From FLUQ01 sp031551515 (GTDB lineage Bacteria > Desulfobacterota > Desulfovibrionia > Desulfovibrionales > Desulfovibrionaceae), in the NCBI GenBank assembly GCA_031551515.1, contig JAVBNL010000031.1, forward strand, positions 1 to 64,000: a DNA stretch of 64,000 nt, written 5' to 3'. Positions within the stretch are counted from its first letter, which is position 1. Every line of letters begins with the position of its first letter. Shown piece by piece: positions 16,807-27,447 of this stretch. The notes under the pieces are model-generated. The model worked only from the letters and a program-made list of their open reading frames with translations, made no database searches and had not been told where the DNA came from. Both the position numbers and the translations under genes were made by a program.

Positions 16807-17646
16807 TCACGTTTTCTTGAAAAAGAGAAAGCGCATGGATTTTTTACGTAAAAGACGTCTGATGAGGCCGTAAGGTCCGCGCATGATGCGGTCGTAGCGG
16901 TCCATGAGCGTGAAGTTGCGCTCGTCGGCAAGAAGGCGGGCCATGCGGGCGTGGATTCGCGTTTTGAAAGGAATAAACCCGGGCAAAAAATACAACACCG
17001 GCGCGTGGGATATGCAGCCGCCGACAGGCAGCAGGCCGTGTTTTCCGGCGGTTTCGACGTACCAGGCAGAGTCGCGGTACCATTCAAAATGCTTGTCCTC
17101 TTCGATCACGTACGCGTCGCCCGGGCGGTACAACTTCCCGTTGATATTGATGACGCCGCCGGATTGCATCGGTTCGCGCAAAACAAGCATGCCGCCTTGC
17201 GCCAGCGATTGCGCCGCTTTCGCCAGGATGGCCTCGGCCCCGGCATCAGTTGCGTACATCAAAACCCCGGAAATGAGGGCGATGGAGCAGGGATCAGGAA
17301 TGACGGCGTCCTGAATGGAGCATTTCAAGCAGCTAATGTTGCCGAAAGGCGCGGCATTGGCCGTCAAAACCTCATGCAGCTGCGAGTGTTCCACAGCATA
17401 GACGCGCCTGACGAGGCGCGCAAGGGCCAGGGAAAAGCGCCCCCCGCCCGCGCCGAAGTCCGCCGCGCAATCCTCCGGCCCGGGGCGGCAGCGTTCAAAA
17501 ATGGTTTTTACCTCAACCCGGTGAACCCATTCTGAAAAGGCTTGGGGGTAGCGCGAGCCGGATTCCGCCTGATTCGCGGCAAAGATATCCCGTTTGCCCG
17601 ACCAGTAATCGCGCCAATAGTTTTTTAAGCCGTCAGGTTGTTTCAT
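16807..17646 (-). CDS. Class I SAM-dependent methyltransferase
   Basis: A 279-residue protein starting MKQPDGLKNYWRDYW at 17646. The in-frame upstream start at 17709 would overlap the previous gene and lacks a better ribosome-binding site. The SAM-binding motif I is AADFGAGGGRFSLALARL near residue 60, followed by the acidic residue in VYAVEHSQL. The tail is basic (RRLLRKKSMRFLFFKK), suggesting membrane association. It is the last gene of the long minus-strand run, 31 bases after the BNR-repeat gene, and ends 48 bases from the convergent fusion gene. It may methylate a sugar or lipid of the locus; the substrate is not deducible. Confidence 0.82.
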   Translation of the reverse strand: MKQPDGLKNYWRDYWSGKRDIFAANQAESGSRYPQAFSEWVHRVEVKTIFERCRPGPEDCAADFGAGGGRFSLALARLVRRVYAVEHSQLHEVLTANAAPFGNISCLKCSIQDAVIPDPCSIALISGVLMYATDAGAEAILAKAAQSLAQGGMLVLREPMQSGGVININGKLYRPGDAYVIEEDKHFEWYRDSAWYVETAGKHGLLPVGGCISHAPVLYFLPGFIPFKTRIHARMARLLADERNFTLMDRYDRIMRGPYGLIRRLLRKKSMRFLFFKKT

Positions 17647-17677
17647 GCCTTGTTTCCCCTGTTTTTCGGGCGGCGCC

Positions 17678-19954
17678 TCACAGCCCCGGCTTGTCCGGCG
17701 CCGGTCCAACCCAGACCCCGGCCCCGAAGGTCGTCACATAAATCAGTTCCGGGTTTTTGGGGTGAAAGGTCACGCTCTGGGCGACGCTGAAAGGAAAATC
17801 GCGATACTGCCACCAGATGCGCCCGCCGTCCAACGTATACAAAATGCCGTGCAGCGTGGTGCCCACGATAATGCGCCTGGGGTCTTTGGGGTGCACGGCC
17901 ACGGCCATGCTGTGGTCATAGCGCGGCATGCCCGCGACCCTTCGTATGGCCGGGTCGTCGAGTATATGAAACCAGGTGCCGCCGTTGTTGATGCCCTTGT
18001 ACAGCCCCCCCACGCCCGCGCCGCCCTGGGGGCTGGCCGCGGTGACGTATATGACGCCGCTGTCGGCCGGGTCAAAGGCGAAGGCGGTGGCCCAGCGGTT
18101 CAGTTCAGACTTAGCGCTGATATGCAGCCAGGTTGCTCCCTTGTCTTTACTCATCCAGATCCCCCCGTTGGGGTTGCGGAAAAAAGTTTCGCCTGTGGCG
18201 CCGCGCAGGCCTGTGATCAGGCAGTACATATCGCCGGTTTTGGGGTGCAGGCGCAGACGGTATATATGCAGATTGGGCGGCGCGCCGGGGCCGGGCGTAA
18301 GTCTGGCCCAGGTGACGCCGCTGTCCGTTGATTTGTAGACCCCGGCCTCGTCGTCATCCCCTTCGCCGAAAACCCCTGCGTACAGGGTACGTTTATCCGG
18401 CGGGGATGAAGGGTCAAGGACAACGGTGGTGCAGACCTGGTTGGGCAGGGCCCCCGGGCTTTTACGGTCATACGGGGTTTTCCAGGTGGCTCCCCAGTCG
18501 TCGGAAACTACTACCCCGCCGGTATGCACACGTGTTATGGAAGGGCTGGTTATAGAGAGTTCCAGGTAATGCGGAATGTCGTGGCGCAAACTGGCGGCCG
18601 CATACATGCGGCCGGGTTTCGCCGGGTCAAAGGCCAGGTCGTAAAAGGTGTTTTTCCAGGGGGAGCCTGTGGCGGACCAGATCCAGGTTTTGCCCTGGTC
18701 AAGGGAGCGGGCGAACCCCACGTCGGTATAGGTGATGTATTCGCGTTTGGCGTCATGGGGGTCGAAGTGGTAGCCCCAGCAACTGGTGACCTCAAGGCCG
18801 ATGCTGCGCTGGGGTATGGAACCGCCTTCCAGCGGCGGCAGCATGACGTTGATTGCGGGCTGCCAGCTTTTGCCCCCGTCGCGCGTGATGTACATTTCCC
18901 CTTGCGTGGTGGCTATGGCGAAATCCGGATCGGAAGGAGAAAGCGCGAACCCCCCGAGGGTGAAATAATAGCCCCAGTGCAGGCTGGTTTGCAGCCAGGA
19001 AAGAGCGGCGTTGCCGCCTTTGCGCAACAGGAATACCGGCCGCCAGGTCAGGCCGCCATCTTCGGATTTGAGAATCTGCTGGGTTTTGACGCTGCCCGTT
19101 TGTTGGGCGTAAGCGATGCGTAAATTCCCCGGCTGCATGTACAAGCCGGTTTCGTTGGCATAGGGTTCTTTGACCGCAAGCCAACTTTTTCCCTGATCCA
19201 CGGAACGCATGATGCCCCGGTTTTCAACGCTGGCCAGCAGCACGCTGTCTTTCTCTTTCGTCGCGCCGGTCAGAGCCATGATGCGGCCCGGCGCCCGCCA
19301 GACTTCGCGCCAGCTTTCGCCGCGGTCGTTGCTTTGATAGAGCAGGCCGTTTTGAAAGGCGGCATACAGCGTGCCTTCAAGTTGCAGCAAGGGGCCGCCG
19401 CCCACGGCGTCGGGGCCGGGCGGGTTCTGCCGCCATTCACGCCCGCCGCCCAGCCACAGGCCTTTTCCCGTACTAATGAGAAATGTCTCGCTTTTGCCCG
19501 GCAGCGGCAGGAAATCGAGTATGGGGTCTTCTTTCCAAAGCCCCTGGGGCAGTTTGGTCCAGGTCTGCCCCGCATCGTTGCTGCGGCACAGGGTGTGGCG
19601 GCCGGTCACCCAATAGACGGATTTCGGCGTATAGCGCGGCGGCGGGGCCCAGCGCATGCCGCCCAAGCCCTGGGCGTAATGAATGAGGACCCAGCTGTTG
19701 CCGCCGTCGGCGGAGCGGTATGTGCCGCCCATGTCGCAGGTGACCAAAAGCGCTTTCGGGTTATAGGGAGAAATGGAAGGGCGATACAAACCGCCGCCTC
19801 CGCCCAGTCCGCGCACCGAGAAAAGTTTGGAAAAAGCGGGTTCGGAACCCGGCCGGGGCGGCGGGGCGCTTCGCGCGGCCTGGCTTGCCGCAAGCGGCAC
19901 GAGGGTCAGCAAGGCTGATACGGCCAGGCGCAAAAGGAAAGAGTGCATACGCAT
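17678..19954 (-). CDS. Exported BNR/Asp-box repeat beta-propeller protein
   Basis: A 758-residue secreted protein with a signal peptide (MRMHSFLLRLAVSALLTL, cleavage near SQA-AR). About ten Asp-box units are visible, including SADGGNSW, SNDAGQTW, SNDRGESW, SVDQGKSW, SEDGGLTW, TRDGGKSW, SLDQGKTW, SDDWGATW, STDSGVTW and SKDKGATW. Such repeats build the tandem propellers of xyloglucanases, sialidases and sortilin-like proteins. No catalytic residues can be assigned. At the end of an exopolysaccharide operon, a polymer-binding or polymer-cleaving role in the periplasm or outside is the natural guess. GAGGAG lies upstream of the start at a somewhat long spacing. Confidence 0.85.
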   Translation of the reverse strand: MRMHSFLLRLAVSALLTLVPLAASQAARSAPPPRPGSEPAFSKLFSVRGLGGGGGLYRPSISPYNPKALLVTCDMGGTYRSADGGNSWVLIHYAQGLGGMRWAPPPRYTPKSVYWVTGRHTLCRSNDAGQTWTKLPQGLWKEDPILDFLPLPGKSETFLISTGKGLWLGGGREWRQNPPGPDAVGGGPLLQLEGTLYAAFQNGLLYQSNDRGESWREVWRAPGRIMALTGATKEKDSVLLASVENRGIMRSVDQGKSWLAVKEPYANETGLYMQPGNLRIAYAQQTGSVKTQQILKSEDGGLTWRPVFLLRKGGNAALSWLQTSLHWGYYFTLGGFALSPSDPDFAIATTQGEMYITRDGGKSWQPAINVMLPPLEGGSIPQRSIGLEVTSCWGYHFDPHDAKREYITYTDVGFARSLDQGKTWIWSATGSPWKNTFYDLAFDPAKPGRMYAAASLRHDIPHYLELSITSPSITRVHTGGVVVSDDWGATWKTPYDRKSPGALPNQVCTTVVLDPSSPPDKRTLYAGVFGEGDDDEAGVYKSTDSGVTWARLTPGPGAPPNLHIYRLRLHPKTGDMYCLITGLRGATGETFFRNPNGGIWMSKDKGATWLHISAKSELNRWATAFAFDPADSGVIYVTAASPQGGAGVGGLYKGINNGGTWFHILDDPAIRRVAGMPRYDHSMAVAVHPKDPRRIIVGTTLHGILYTLDGGRIWWQYRDFPFSVAQSVTFHPKNPELIYVTTFGAGVWVGPAPDKPGL

Positions 19955-19998
19955 ATGGTTTGTCTCCTCAGACTAGAGCCGTTGCCGCGTGAAATGCT

Positions 19999-21353
<1,355 letters not shown>

Positions 21354-21357
<4 letters not shown>

Positions 21358-23426
21358 GCGCCGCTCCGTGCTTCTTCCGGCTCGGAAAAAGCGGTCTCGC
21401 GTTCTTTGTCAAACCGTACCACAAACGTGCAGCCGAAACCGGGGTTGTTCTCCACCAAAATCGTGCCGCCGTGGGCTTCCACAATTTTGCGCGAATGATA
21501 CAGGCCGATGCCCATGCCCCGCTCTTTGGTGCTGTTGAAAGGGGTGAAGAGGCCTTTGCGCAGTATTTTTTCGGCAATGCCGCCGCCCTGGTCGCTCATG
21601 CGCAGCACGGGCACCTCTTCGTGGGTGATGCGCACGTGAATGGGTTTGTCGCCGCTCGCCTCAACGGCGTTCAGGCACAGGTTGGTGAAGACTTTGCTCA
21701 TCTGTTCCGCGTCGGCGGTCACGGTCAGATGATCGCCCCCCAGCACCAGGTTGGCGCCGGGAACCTGGGCGCAGGCGCGCCGTGCAAGGTCGTGCAGGTC
21801 CACTTTTTCCAGGCGCAGGTTCGATTCGCGGGGCAGCTCGTTCAGCTGGGTGATGAGAATACGCATGTTGGCCACGGTGTTGCCCAGCGTTTCAAGCATG
21901 TCTTTTTGAAACTCCGGCTGCGCGATAAAGCGGCGGGCGTTGCCCAAAAGCAGGGAGAGGGCGTACACCTGATTTTTAAGGTCGTGCAGCACGAATGCGC
22001 CCAGGCGCCCCAGTGTTTCCATTTCCCGCGCGATGACGAGCTCTTCTCCCAGGCGAAAGCTGCGCACGCACAGCCCTATCTGCCCGCCCATAGCTTCCAT
22101 CAGCTCGTAATCCTCGATGTCATAGCCTTCTTTGCCGTCTATGGGGCGACCCATGACGATCACCCCTTCCGGGCCGTCGGCTGTGCGTATGGGTAAGAAG
22201 AGGCTGGCCCCGGTTCGTTGCAGGTAGGGGGCAAGGCCGGGGGGCGCGCAGCTGACCGGCGCGGGCACGGGCGGCAAGCCCAGCAAGGGCGCGACATTTT
22301 CAGCAGCCAGTTCTTCTTCGTCCAGGGTCTGCATTTCATATGACACGGCCTGGGCGGGGCGGGCGGGGTCGGAACCTTCCAGCGAGAGGTAGGTCGCCCC
22401 CACAAAGCCGAAGGTGTCGCAAAAACGCAGCAGCACGGCGCGGATAAGCGATTCTTTGTCTTTGGCTTGGGCCAGGCGTTCGCTGAATTCGATCCATTGG
22501 CCTCTGTAATCGTATTTTTCACCGTAAAGGTTGCGTTGCAGCCAGATGGAGAACTTGCGGCGCACGGAGTGCGAAAGCAGCAGCAACAGCGCTACCAGTC
22601 CCAGCAGCAGCACGAAGGCGATAATTATTTGCGAATCAATGGCGCGGCCGAAAAAGCGCGCCGCTTCGCGGGTGATGCCCAGGCCCAAGAGGTACAGCCC
22701 GGCCACGACCACCGCCGCGGAGCGAAAGGCGATGCGCCGCGAAAGGCTTACCCCGCCGCTGCCTCTGCGCCATTCGGCGAACAGCAGCAGGCACACCCCC
22801 AGCAGCAGCCCGCAAGAACGCAGGGGCAGATAGCGCATGTCGATGAACCGGCACGCCAGGCCCTGGCTGTAAAAGAGCGCCGGGGCGATGATGCACAGCC
22901 CCGCGCCCACCAGGGCCAGTTTGATGCGCCAGCGGTCGCTGTGCTGGCTGCCGCGCAGGGTGCTTTCAAGGTTGCCCAGCGCCAGCAGCAGAATCAGCAC
23001 CAGATACAGGTAAAAGAAGAAGGCGCGCTGTTCCAGAAAGAGTAAAGGCTCCAGGCCGAAATCCGTTTGATAATAAAAGGAACCGGGCGGCAGGATCAGC
23101 AGCAGCAAAAGCGGCAGGGCGGAAAGAATGAGCAGGAACCTGTTCAAGTTGCCGAGCGTTTTCCACGAAAATGTCCGGCCGTAAGCGAGGCTGAACAGCA
23201 GCCAGGCCGGTCCCAGCAGAAACTGGCTGAAAAGGAGCGTGCGCATGCAGGCGGGTAAAAGGTCCGGCCGCGCGACGAGCACGTTTTCAAGCAGCAGCAG
23301 CCAGCCGCTGCTGACAAGGGCCGGGGCCAGCACGGGCAAAGCGCCCGGCTCGTGCAAACGCCGCAAAGAAAAGAGGTAGGTAAGCATAAGCGCTGTGGCG
23401 AGAGCGGTCAGTGTGGCTTGCATCAT
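21354..23426 (-). CDS. prsK: PEP-CTERM system sensor histidine kinase PrsK
   Basis: A 690-residue inner-membrane kinase. The first 290 residues hold about eight hydrophobic segments. A GAF-like region follows (about 310-470). The histidine segment FVLHDLKNQVYALSLLL is of the PrsK type, and the ATPase domain shows NLCLNAVEAS, DQGGGIAEKIL and GMGIGLYHSRKIVEAHGG. It would phosphorylate PrsR in response to an unknown envelope signal. It follows epsI by 12 bases in the same transcript and ends inside the prsR start codon. Two adjacent ATGs (23426 and 23423) are possible starts. Confidence 0.93.
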
Positions 23427-23438
23427 AATAACCCCCGG

Positions 23439-24062
23439 TCAGGAAGGCAGATATTCCTTAAGCGCGGGATACGCCCCGCGAATGAAATCCGTCACCAGGG
23501 CATCGGCCTGCCCTCCAAGTTCGTTGGAAATATCCAGGCGAATGAAGGCCGCGTCTTTTCTCTGGTAAAAAAGGGCGTTCTTCAATTCCGTCAGCTTCAT
23601 GCCCCAGTCGCTGGTCAGGCTTTGGCCGCGTATCTGGTACCAGTAATAAAAGATCACTTCTTCGCGCTCTTTGGCGTACACGGTGCGCACCATGCGCACG
23701 GTGTCGCCCCCTGCCGCGACGGTCATTTCTTTGCTGTTCAGAGCGTGCCAGCCGGAGCCGGGCAGGCAGTTGCGCGGCGAATGGATGGGCCCCGCGTCTT
23801 TGCCGCCGTCGTGGTAGCCCACGTACATGCCGATTTGCCGCCCTTGCGGGTCGGCGTATGAGCGCATTACGTAATCCGAAGGGCGCAGCACCTTGAGCAC
23901 GGGCGCGCTGAATACCGTGTTGACGGCCATGCGCCACGTTCCCACTTCGACGGGGAAGCTTTGCAGCCCCTTGGTCGGCGGCAGAAAGAGGTCTTTGTGC
24001 AGGTTGGCGGCGGCCGCGGCTACGCAAAGCAGAATAAGAACGGCGATATATTTACGACGCAT
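23439..24062 (-). CDS. epsI: Exosortase-associated protein EpsI
   Basis: A 207-residue protein with one N-terminal membrane anchor (MRRKYIAVLILLC) and the EpsI-family signature SPRNCLPGSGW near residue 100, followed by VIFYYWYQIRGQ. EpsI commonly follows or is fused to exosortase and is thought to help in processing or in polysaccharide maturation; the mechanism is not settled. The start at 24062 is preferred because AGGGG lies eight bases upstream; 24077 is an alternative. The gene overlaps the exosortase end by 11 bases. Confidence 0.92.
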   Translation of the reverse strand: MRRKYIAVLILLCVAAAAANLHKDLFLPPTKGLQSFPVEVGTWRMAVNTVFSAPVLKVLRPSDYVMRSYADPQGRQIGMYVGYHDGGKDAGPIHSPRNCLPGSGWHALNSKEMTVAAGGDTVRMVRTVYAKEREEVIFYYWYQIRGQSLTSDWGMKLTELKNALFYQRKDAAFIRLDISNELGGQADALVTDFIRGAYPALKEYLPS

Positions 24063-24927
24063 TATCGTTCCCCTCATCGTTCACCCTGTCCAGCGGGAGT
24101 TTGCTGAGGATCCAGCCCGTCAGCAGCGTGAGCAGCATGGCCACGGCAAATACGGCGAACCCTGCGAAGTCGTGAAAAAAACCTTCCGCCGCTTGGGCTC
24201 CCACATGCCGGGCCAAAAGTCCGGTGATGAAAACCCGTGAAATATTGGTGATAACCGCGATGGGCACTGTCGCCAGAATAAGCAGCGCGCGGCGCGTATT
24301 GCCCCGCAGAAAGACGAAGGCCCAGGCCGTGCCCAGGGCCACGAGGCTGACCAGAGAGCGCATGCCGCTGCACGCTTCGACCACTTCCAGGCTGATGTTG
24401 GGAAAGAGGATCATGTTGCCTTCGCGCAGCACGGCCAGGCCGCATGCTTTCAAACCGCCGGTGGCGACGAAGGTCACCAGCGAGCGCAGCGGCAGGGCCA
24501 GCATGTCGTAAATCGTATACGGCAGCGGGATCATGAAAAAGAGATAGGCCAGCGGCAGCGCCAGCAGGCGCAGGATGCGGCCGCCGCAGAAAATATGAAT
24601 CAGCCCCGCCAGGATGAAAATGAGCGAAGCGCGGCTGCTGTAGATTTCTTGCAGGGTGACCCCGACGGACAACAACGCGATGCCGAAAATGAGCAGCAAA
24701 AAGCCCGCGTTACTGGGAACGACCTCTTCCTGCCGCAACCGGGGCCACGCGGCGTGGATGAACCATGCGGAAACCAGGGGCACGAGAAAGCCGTGTGAAT
24801 AGTTGGGGTCGCCCAGCCAGTCATTGACGATCATGCGCGGGTATACCGGGGCATAGGCCAGCGCCAGCAGGGCCAGCAGCGGCAAAAGCCAAAGCCGTTT
24901 GTCGCGAATGGTTTGGGCCAGGGTCAT
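24052..24927 (-). CDS. Exosortase (EpsH-type membrane transpeptidase/protease)
   Basis: A 291-residue integral membrane protein with about eight transmembrane segments. The catalytic residues of the exosortase/archaeosortase family are all present: Cys186 in EACSGMRSL, Arg231 in NISRVF and His252 in FFHDFAG. It would cut PEP-CTERM tails at the inner membrane; substrates in this window end at 11941 and 57448. The associated PrsK, PrsR, FemAB, DUF3473-type deacetylase and TIGR03013-type glycosyltransferase point to the XrtA system, but the sequence alone does not fix the subtype. It overlaps the upstream deacetylase by four bases. Confidence 0.94.
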   Translation of the reverse strand: MTLAQTIRDKRLWLLPLLALLALAYAPVYPRMIVNDWLGDPNYSHGFLVPLVSAWFIHAAWPRLRQEEVVPSNAGFLLLIFGIALLSVGVTLQEIYSSRASLIFILAGLIHIFCGGRILRLLALPLAYLFFMIPLPYTIYDMLALPLRSLVTFVATGGLKACGLAVLREGNMILFPNISLEVVEACSGMRSLVSLVALGTAWAFVFLRGNTRRALLILATVPIAVITNISRVFITGLLARHVGAQAAEGFFHDFAGFAVFAVAMLLTLLTGWILSKLPLDRVNDEGNDNAS

Positions 24928-26075
24928 GGTGTTCTCCGGCGCGCAAGGCGGGTCAGGCTGCCCCGGACAAGGCGCGCAACCGGGTTTTTCGCGCGCTGCT
25001 CCTCAAGGTGCAGCAGGTTGACGAAAGGGTGCAGGTAGCGGATTTCAGGCTCGCTTCCCGCAGTCAGCGGGCCGAAGCGCCGCAGCCGGTAGCAGCCGGA
25101 AGCGTCTTCGCCGTCTTTGACGGCGCGGTCATGCGAAGCGACGCTGGTGCCGGCGTAGCGCTGCCCGGCCAGCGCGAACAGTTCGGGCGAGTAGCCGCCA
25201 CCGGGCCAGCAAAGCCAGCGTATTTTCTTGCCCAGCGCCTGCTCCAGAATGCGGTCGGATTCCGTCAATTCCGCCTCCGCCCGGGCCAGGTATTCCTCCC
25301 GGCTTTCCATGACGCCCGGCGGCATGCGGCGTTGCAGTTCGGCCGCCAGGGTAAAAAGTTCGTCCTTCCAGCCGGGGCGTTTGAAAAAATCCTCGCCGTG
25401 CGGGGCGACATACGTGCGCAAAGCTTCTTCCAGTTCTTCGCACGGGTAATAACGCGGCCCGGCAAGCGCCTTGCAGTGCTCATAGACCGGCTCGCCCCAG
25501 CATTCCGGCCGCCCTGGCGGCGTCAGACTGCGCCATTTTTCGCCCGGGTCGGCATTCCAGTCCATCCAGCAGTACCCGTCGCCGGGGCTGCGAAAATCCA
25601 CAATACGCGGACCGCAGGGGTACCAGGTATGGGTCGCGGCGTGAGATTGCACGTCCAGAACGCCGCTTTGGTTCAACAGGCGCAGTTCGGCCGTGTTCAG
25701 ATAGCCCGAAGCGGCAGGGCACGGGCCGGAGCCGCCGTTCCATTGGGGGCGGGGTTCGGAACCGGGGTCGATAAAGTCGGTGCTGACGAACACCGTGCCG
25801 GTAAAGCCGTATTCGCGCAGCACAGGGGCGGCATAGACCCAGTTGTCCAGATAGCCGTCGTCGAAGGTCAGGGCGAACAGCCGTTCTTTGGCCAGGCGGT
25901 TGGCGCGGGCCGCTTCGCGGTATTCGTCCAGGGTGACGCTCACGTATCCGGCCCGGCGGGCCAAGCGCAGAAAACCGGTAAAGGAATCCAGCGGCATGGT
26001 CAGGAAATTCCAATGCCAGGCCGGGTCGGGCACGCCCACGGAATGCAGCATCATGCAAGCGGATCGGGTGTTCAT
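24924..26075 (-). CDS. Polysaccharide deacetylase family protein
   Basis: A 383-residue NodB-fold (carbohydrate esterase 4) protein. Motif 1 is LTFDDGYLDNW and motif 2 is VQSHAATHTWYP; CWPGGGYSPELF near the C-terminus completes the usual pattern. No signal peptide is seen, so it probably acts in the cytoplasm on a lipid-linked intermediate or precursor. The start at 26075 (MNTRSACMMLHSVG) is chosen because the longer frame to 26264 overlaps the upstream ligase gene. It is the second deacetylase of the locus; the other lies at 40174-41025. It ends in the exosortase start codon. Confidence 0.85.
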   Translation of the reverse strand: MNTRSACMMLHSVGVPDPAWHWNFLTMPLDSFTGFLRLARRAGYVSVTLDEYREAARANRLAKERLFALTFDDGYLDNWVYAAPVLREYGFTGTVFVSTDFIDPGSEPRPQWNGGSGPCPAASGYLNTAELRLLNQSGVLDVQSHAATHTWYPCGPRIVDFRSPGDGYCWMDWNADPGEKWRSLTPPGRPECWGEPVYEHCKALAGPRYYPCEELEEALRTYVAPHGEDFFKRPGWKDELFTLAAELQRRMPPGVMESREEYLARAEAELTESDRILEQALGKKIRWLCWPGGGYSPELFALAGQRYAGTSVASHDRAVKDGEDASGCYRLRRFGPLTAGSEPEIRYLHPFVNLLHLEEQRAKNPVARLVRGSLTRLARRRTP

Positions 26076-26088
26076 AGGGCCGCCTTGT

Positions 26089-27447
26089 TCATTCTTCCAC
26101 CTCGCAGATGACGTGGCGGTGTTTGCCGCCCGACGTGCGCGGCACCTCGTCCACATACCTAAGATCAAGATGCATGCCGGGGCACAGGGTTTTGGCGAAA
26201 TTTTCCTGCAGGTTTTCGAGCTTGTTCGCGGAAATTTCGGAAAAGCGCTTGCCGCGCACCACATAGAGTTCCACCTTGTCCAGGGCCGTCTGGCGGAACT
26301 GGAACGCGCTTATGCCTTCCAGGCCATACATCTGGCGGACGAAGAAGGTGCTGTACATGCGTTTGCCGTCGGGAGCGCGCAGGGTGGTGCCGATACGCCC
26401 AAGGCTCATCTGCATGAGCGGAAAACCCCGGCCGCAGGGGCAGACGCCTTCCCTGGGCGCGCCTATGTCGCCGATTTCGTAACGTATCAGCGGCATGGCC
26501 CGGTTGGTCAGACCGGTGAGCACTATGCGCCGCATGCTGTTTTCTTCGCCGTCGAGGCTGTCCGCGCCGTTATCTCCCGCCGCCAGGGGCAAAAACTCCG
26601 CATAGGCGGAATGGGTCAAAAGGTGCATGCCGCCTTCGGAGCATTCGGAAGCCACGCCCGGCACTTCGCGGCTGCCGTACTGGTCGTGCACCCGGCAGCC
26701 GAAAGCCTGCCCGATGAGCACGCGCCGGCTTTGGTCCAGGATCTCGGCCGTGGTGATGACCCCCCGTACGTTGGGGGTGCTGTAGTCATTGTCCAGCATG
26801 AATTCCGCCAGATCGGCCAGAGCGGAGGTGTAGCCGTAAAGAAAAACCCTGCGGTACCGGCGAATGGCCCCAAGCCAGTCCTGCATCTCGGTCTTGCCGT
26901 ATCGGTAGGCGTTGAGAGTCAGCTGTCCGGCCAGCCAGGGCCTGAGCCCGCCGGGGATTTGGGTGGAAGCGGTGTCGCGCGGGTTGCCCCAGACGCAGAC
27001 GACCATATCCGAAGGCGTCCAGCCGGCGAACGAGAGACAATGCAGCCAGTGCGACTCCATGGTTTCCCGCAGGCGCATATCCTGGTAAAAGCGTACCGGC
27101 CGGCCGGTGGTGCCGCCGCTGAAATTGAGATAGCGCATGTTCTCGAGCATGGAACCGGAGAGGAGTTCGCTTAAATTTTCCTCGATATCCTGCCGGGTCA
27201 GCACGGGAAAGGCCGCGAAATCTTCGAAAGAGCGAATGTCTTCCGGTGTGATGCCCAGCTTTTCAAAGCAGCGGCGGTAATAGGAAACATTGGCGTACGC
27301 ATACCGCAGCAGTGAAGACAGCAGCCAGAACTGGCGCTGGCGCAGCTCTTCGGCCGGCAGTTGTTCCAGGGCTTTGCTTTCCCGGAAATGCGCATAGCGG
27401 TTATGTCCCCGCATTTGGTACAATGCCTCGCGCAGATAGCCGATCAT
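26089..27447 (-). CDS. PaaK/CapK-like adenylate-forming enzyme
   Basis: A 452-residue relative of phenylacetate-CoA ligase. The ATP-binding loop reads YLNFSGGTTGRPVRFYQD near residue 110, followed by DQYGSREVPGVASEC and RYEIGDIG. CapK-like members occur in many capsule and exopolysaccharide loci, where the acceptor is unknown; they probably activate a carboxylic acid for attachment to sugar. The gene overlaps the preceding glycosyltransferase by four bases and is followed after 13 bases by the deacetylase, so a joint modification step is likely. Confidence 0.85.
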   Translation of the reverse strand: MIGYLREALYQMRGHNRYAHFRESKALEQLPAEELRQRQFWLLSSLLRYAYANVSYYRRCFEKLGITPEDIRSFEDFAAFPVLTRQDIEENLSELLSGSMLENMRYLNFSGGTTGRPVRFYQDMRLRETMESHWLHCLSFAGWTPSDMVVCVWGNPRDTASTQIPGGLRPWLAGQLTLNAYRYGKTEMQDWLGAIRRYRRVFLYGYTSALADLAEFMLDNDYSTPNVRGVITTAEILDQSRRVLIGQAFGCRVHDQYGSREVPGVASECSEGGMHLLTHSAYAEFLPLAAGDNGADSLDGEENSMRRIVLTGLTNRAMPLIRYEIGDIGAPREGVCPCGRGFPLMQMSLGRIGTTLRAPDGKRMYSTFFVRQMYGLEGISAFQFRQTALDKVELYVVRGKRFSEISANKLENLQENFAKTLCPGMHLDLRYVDEVPRTSGGKHRHVICEVEE

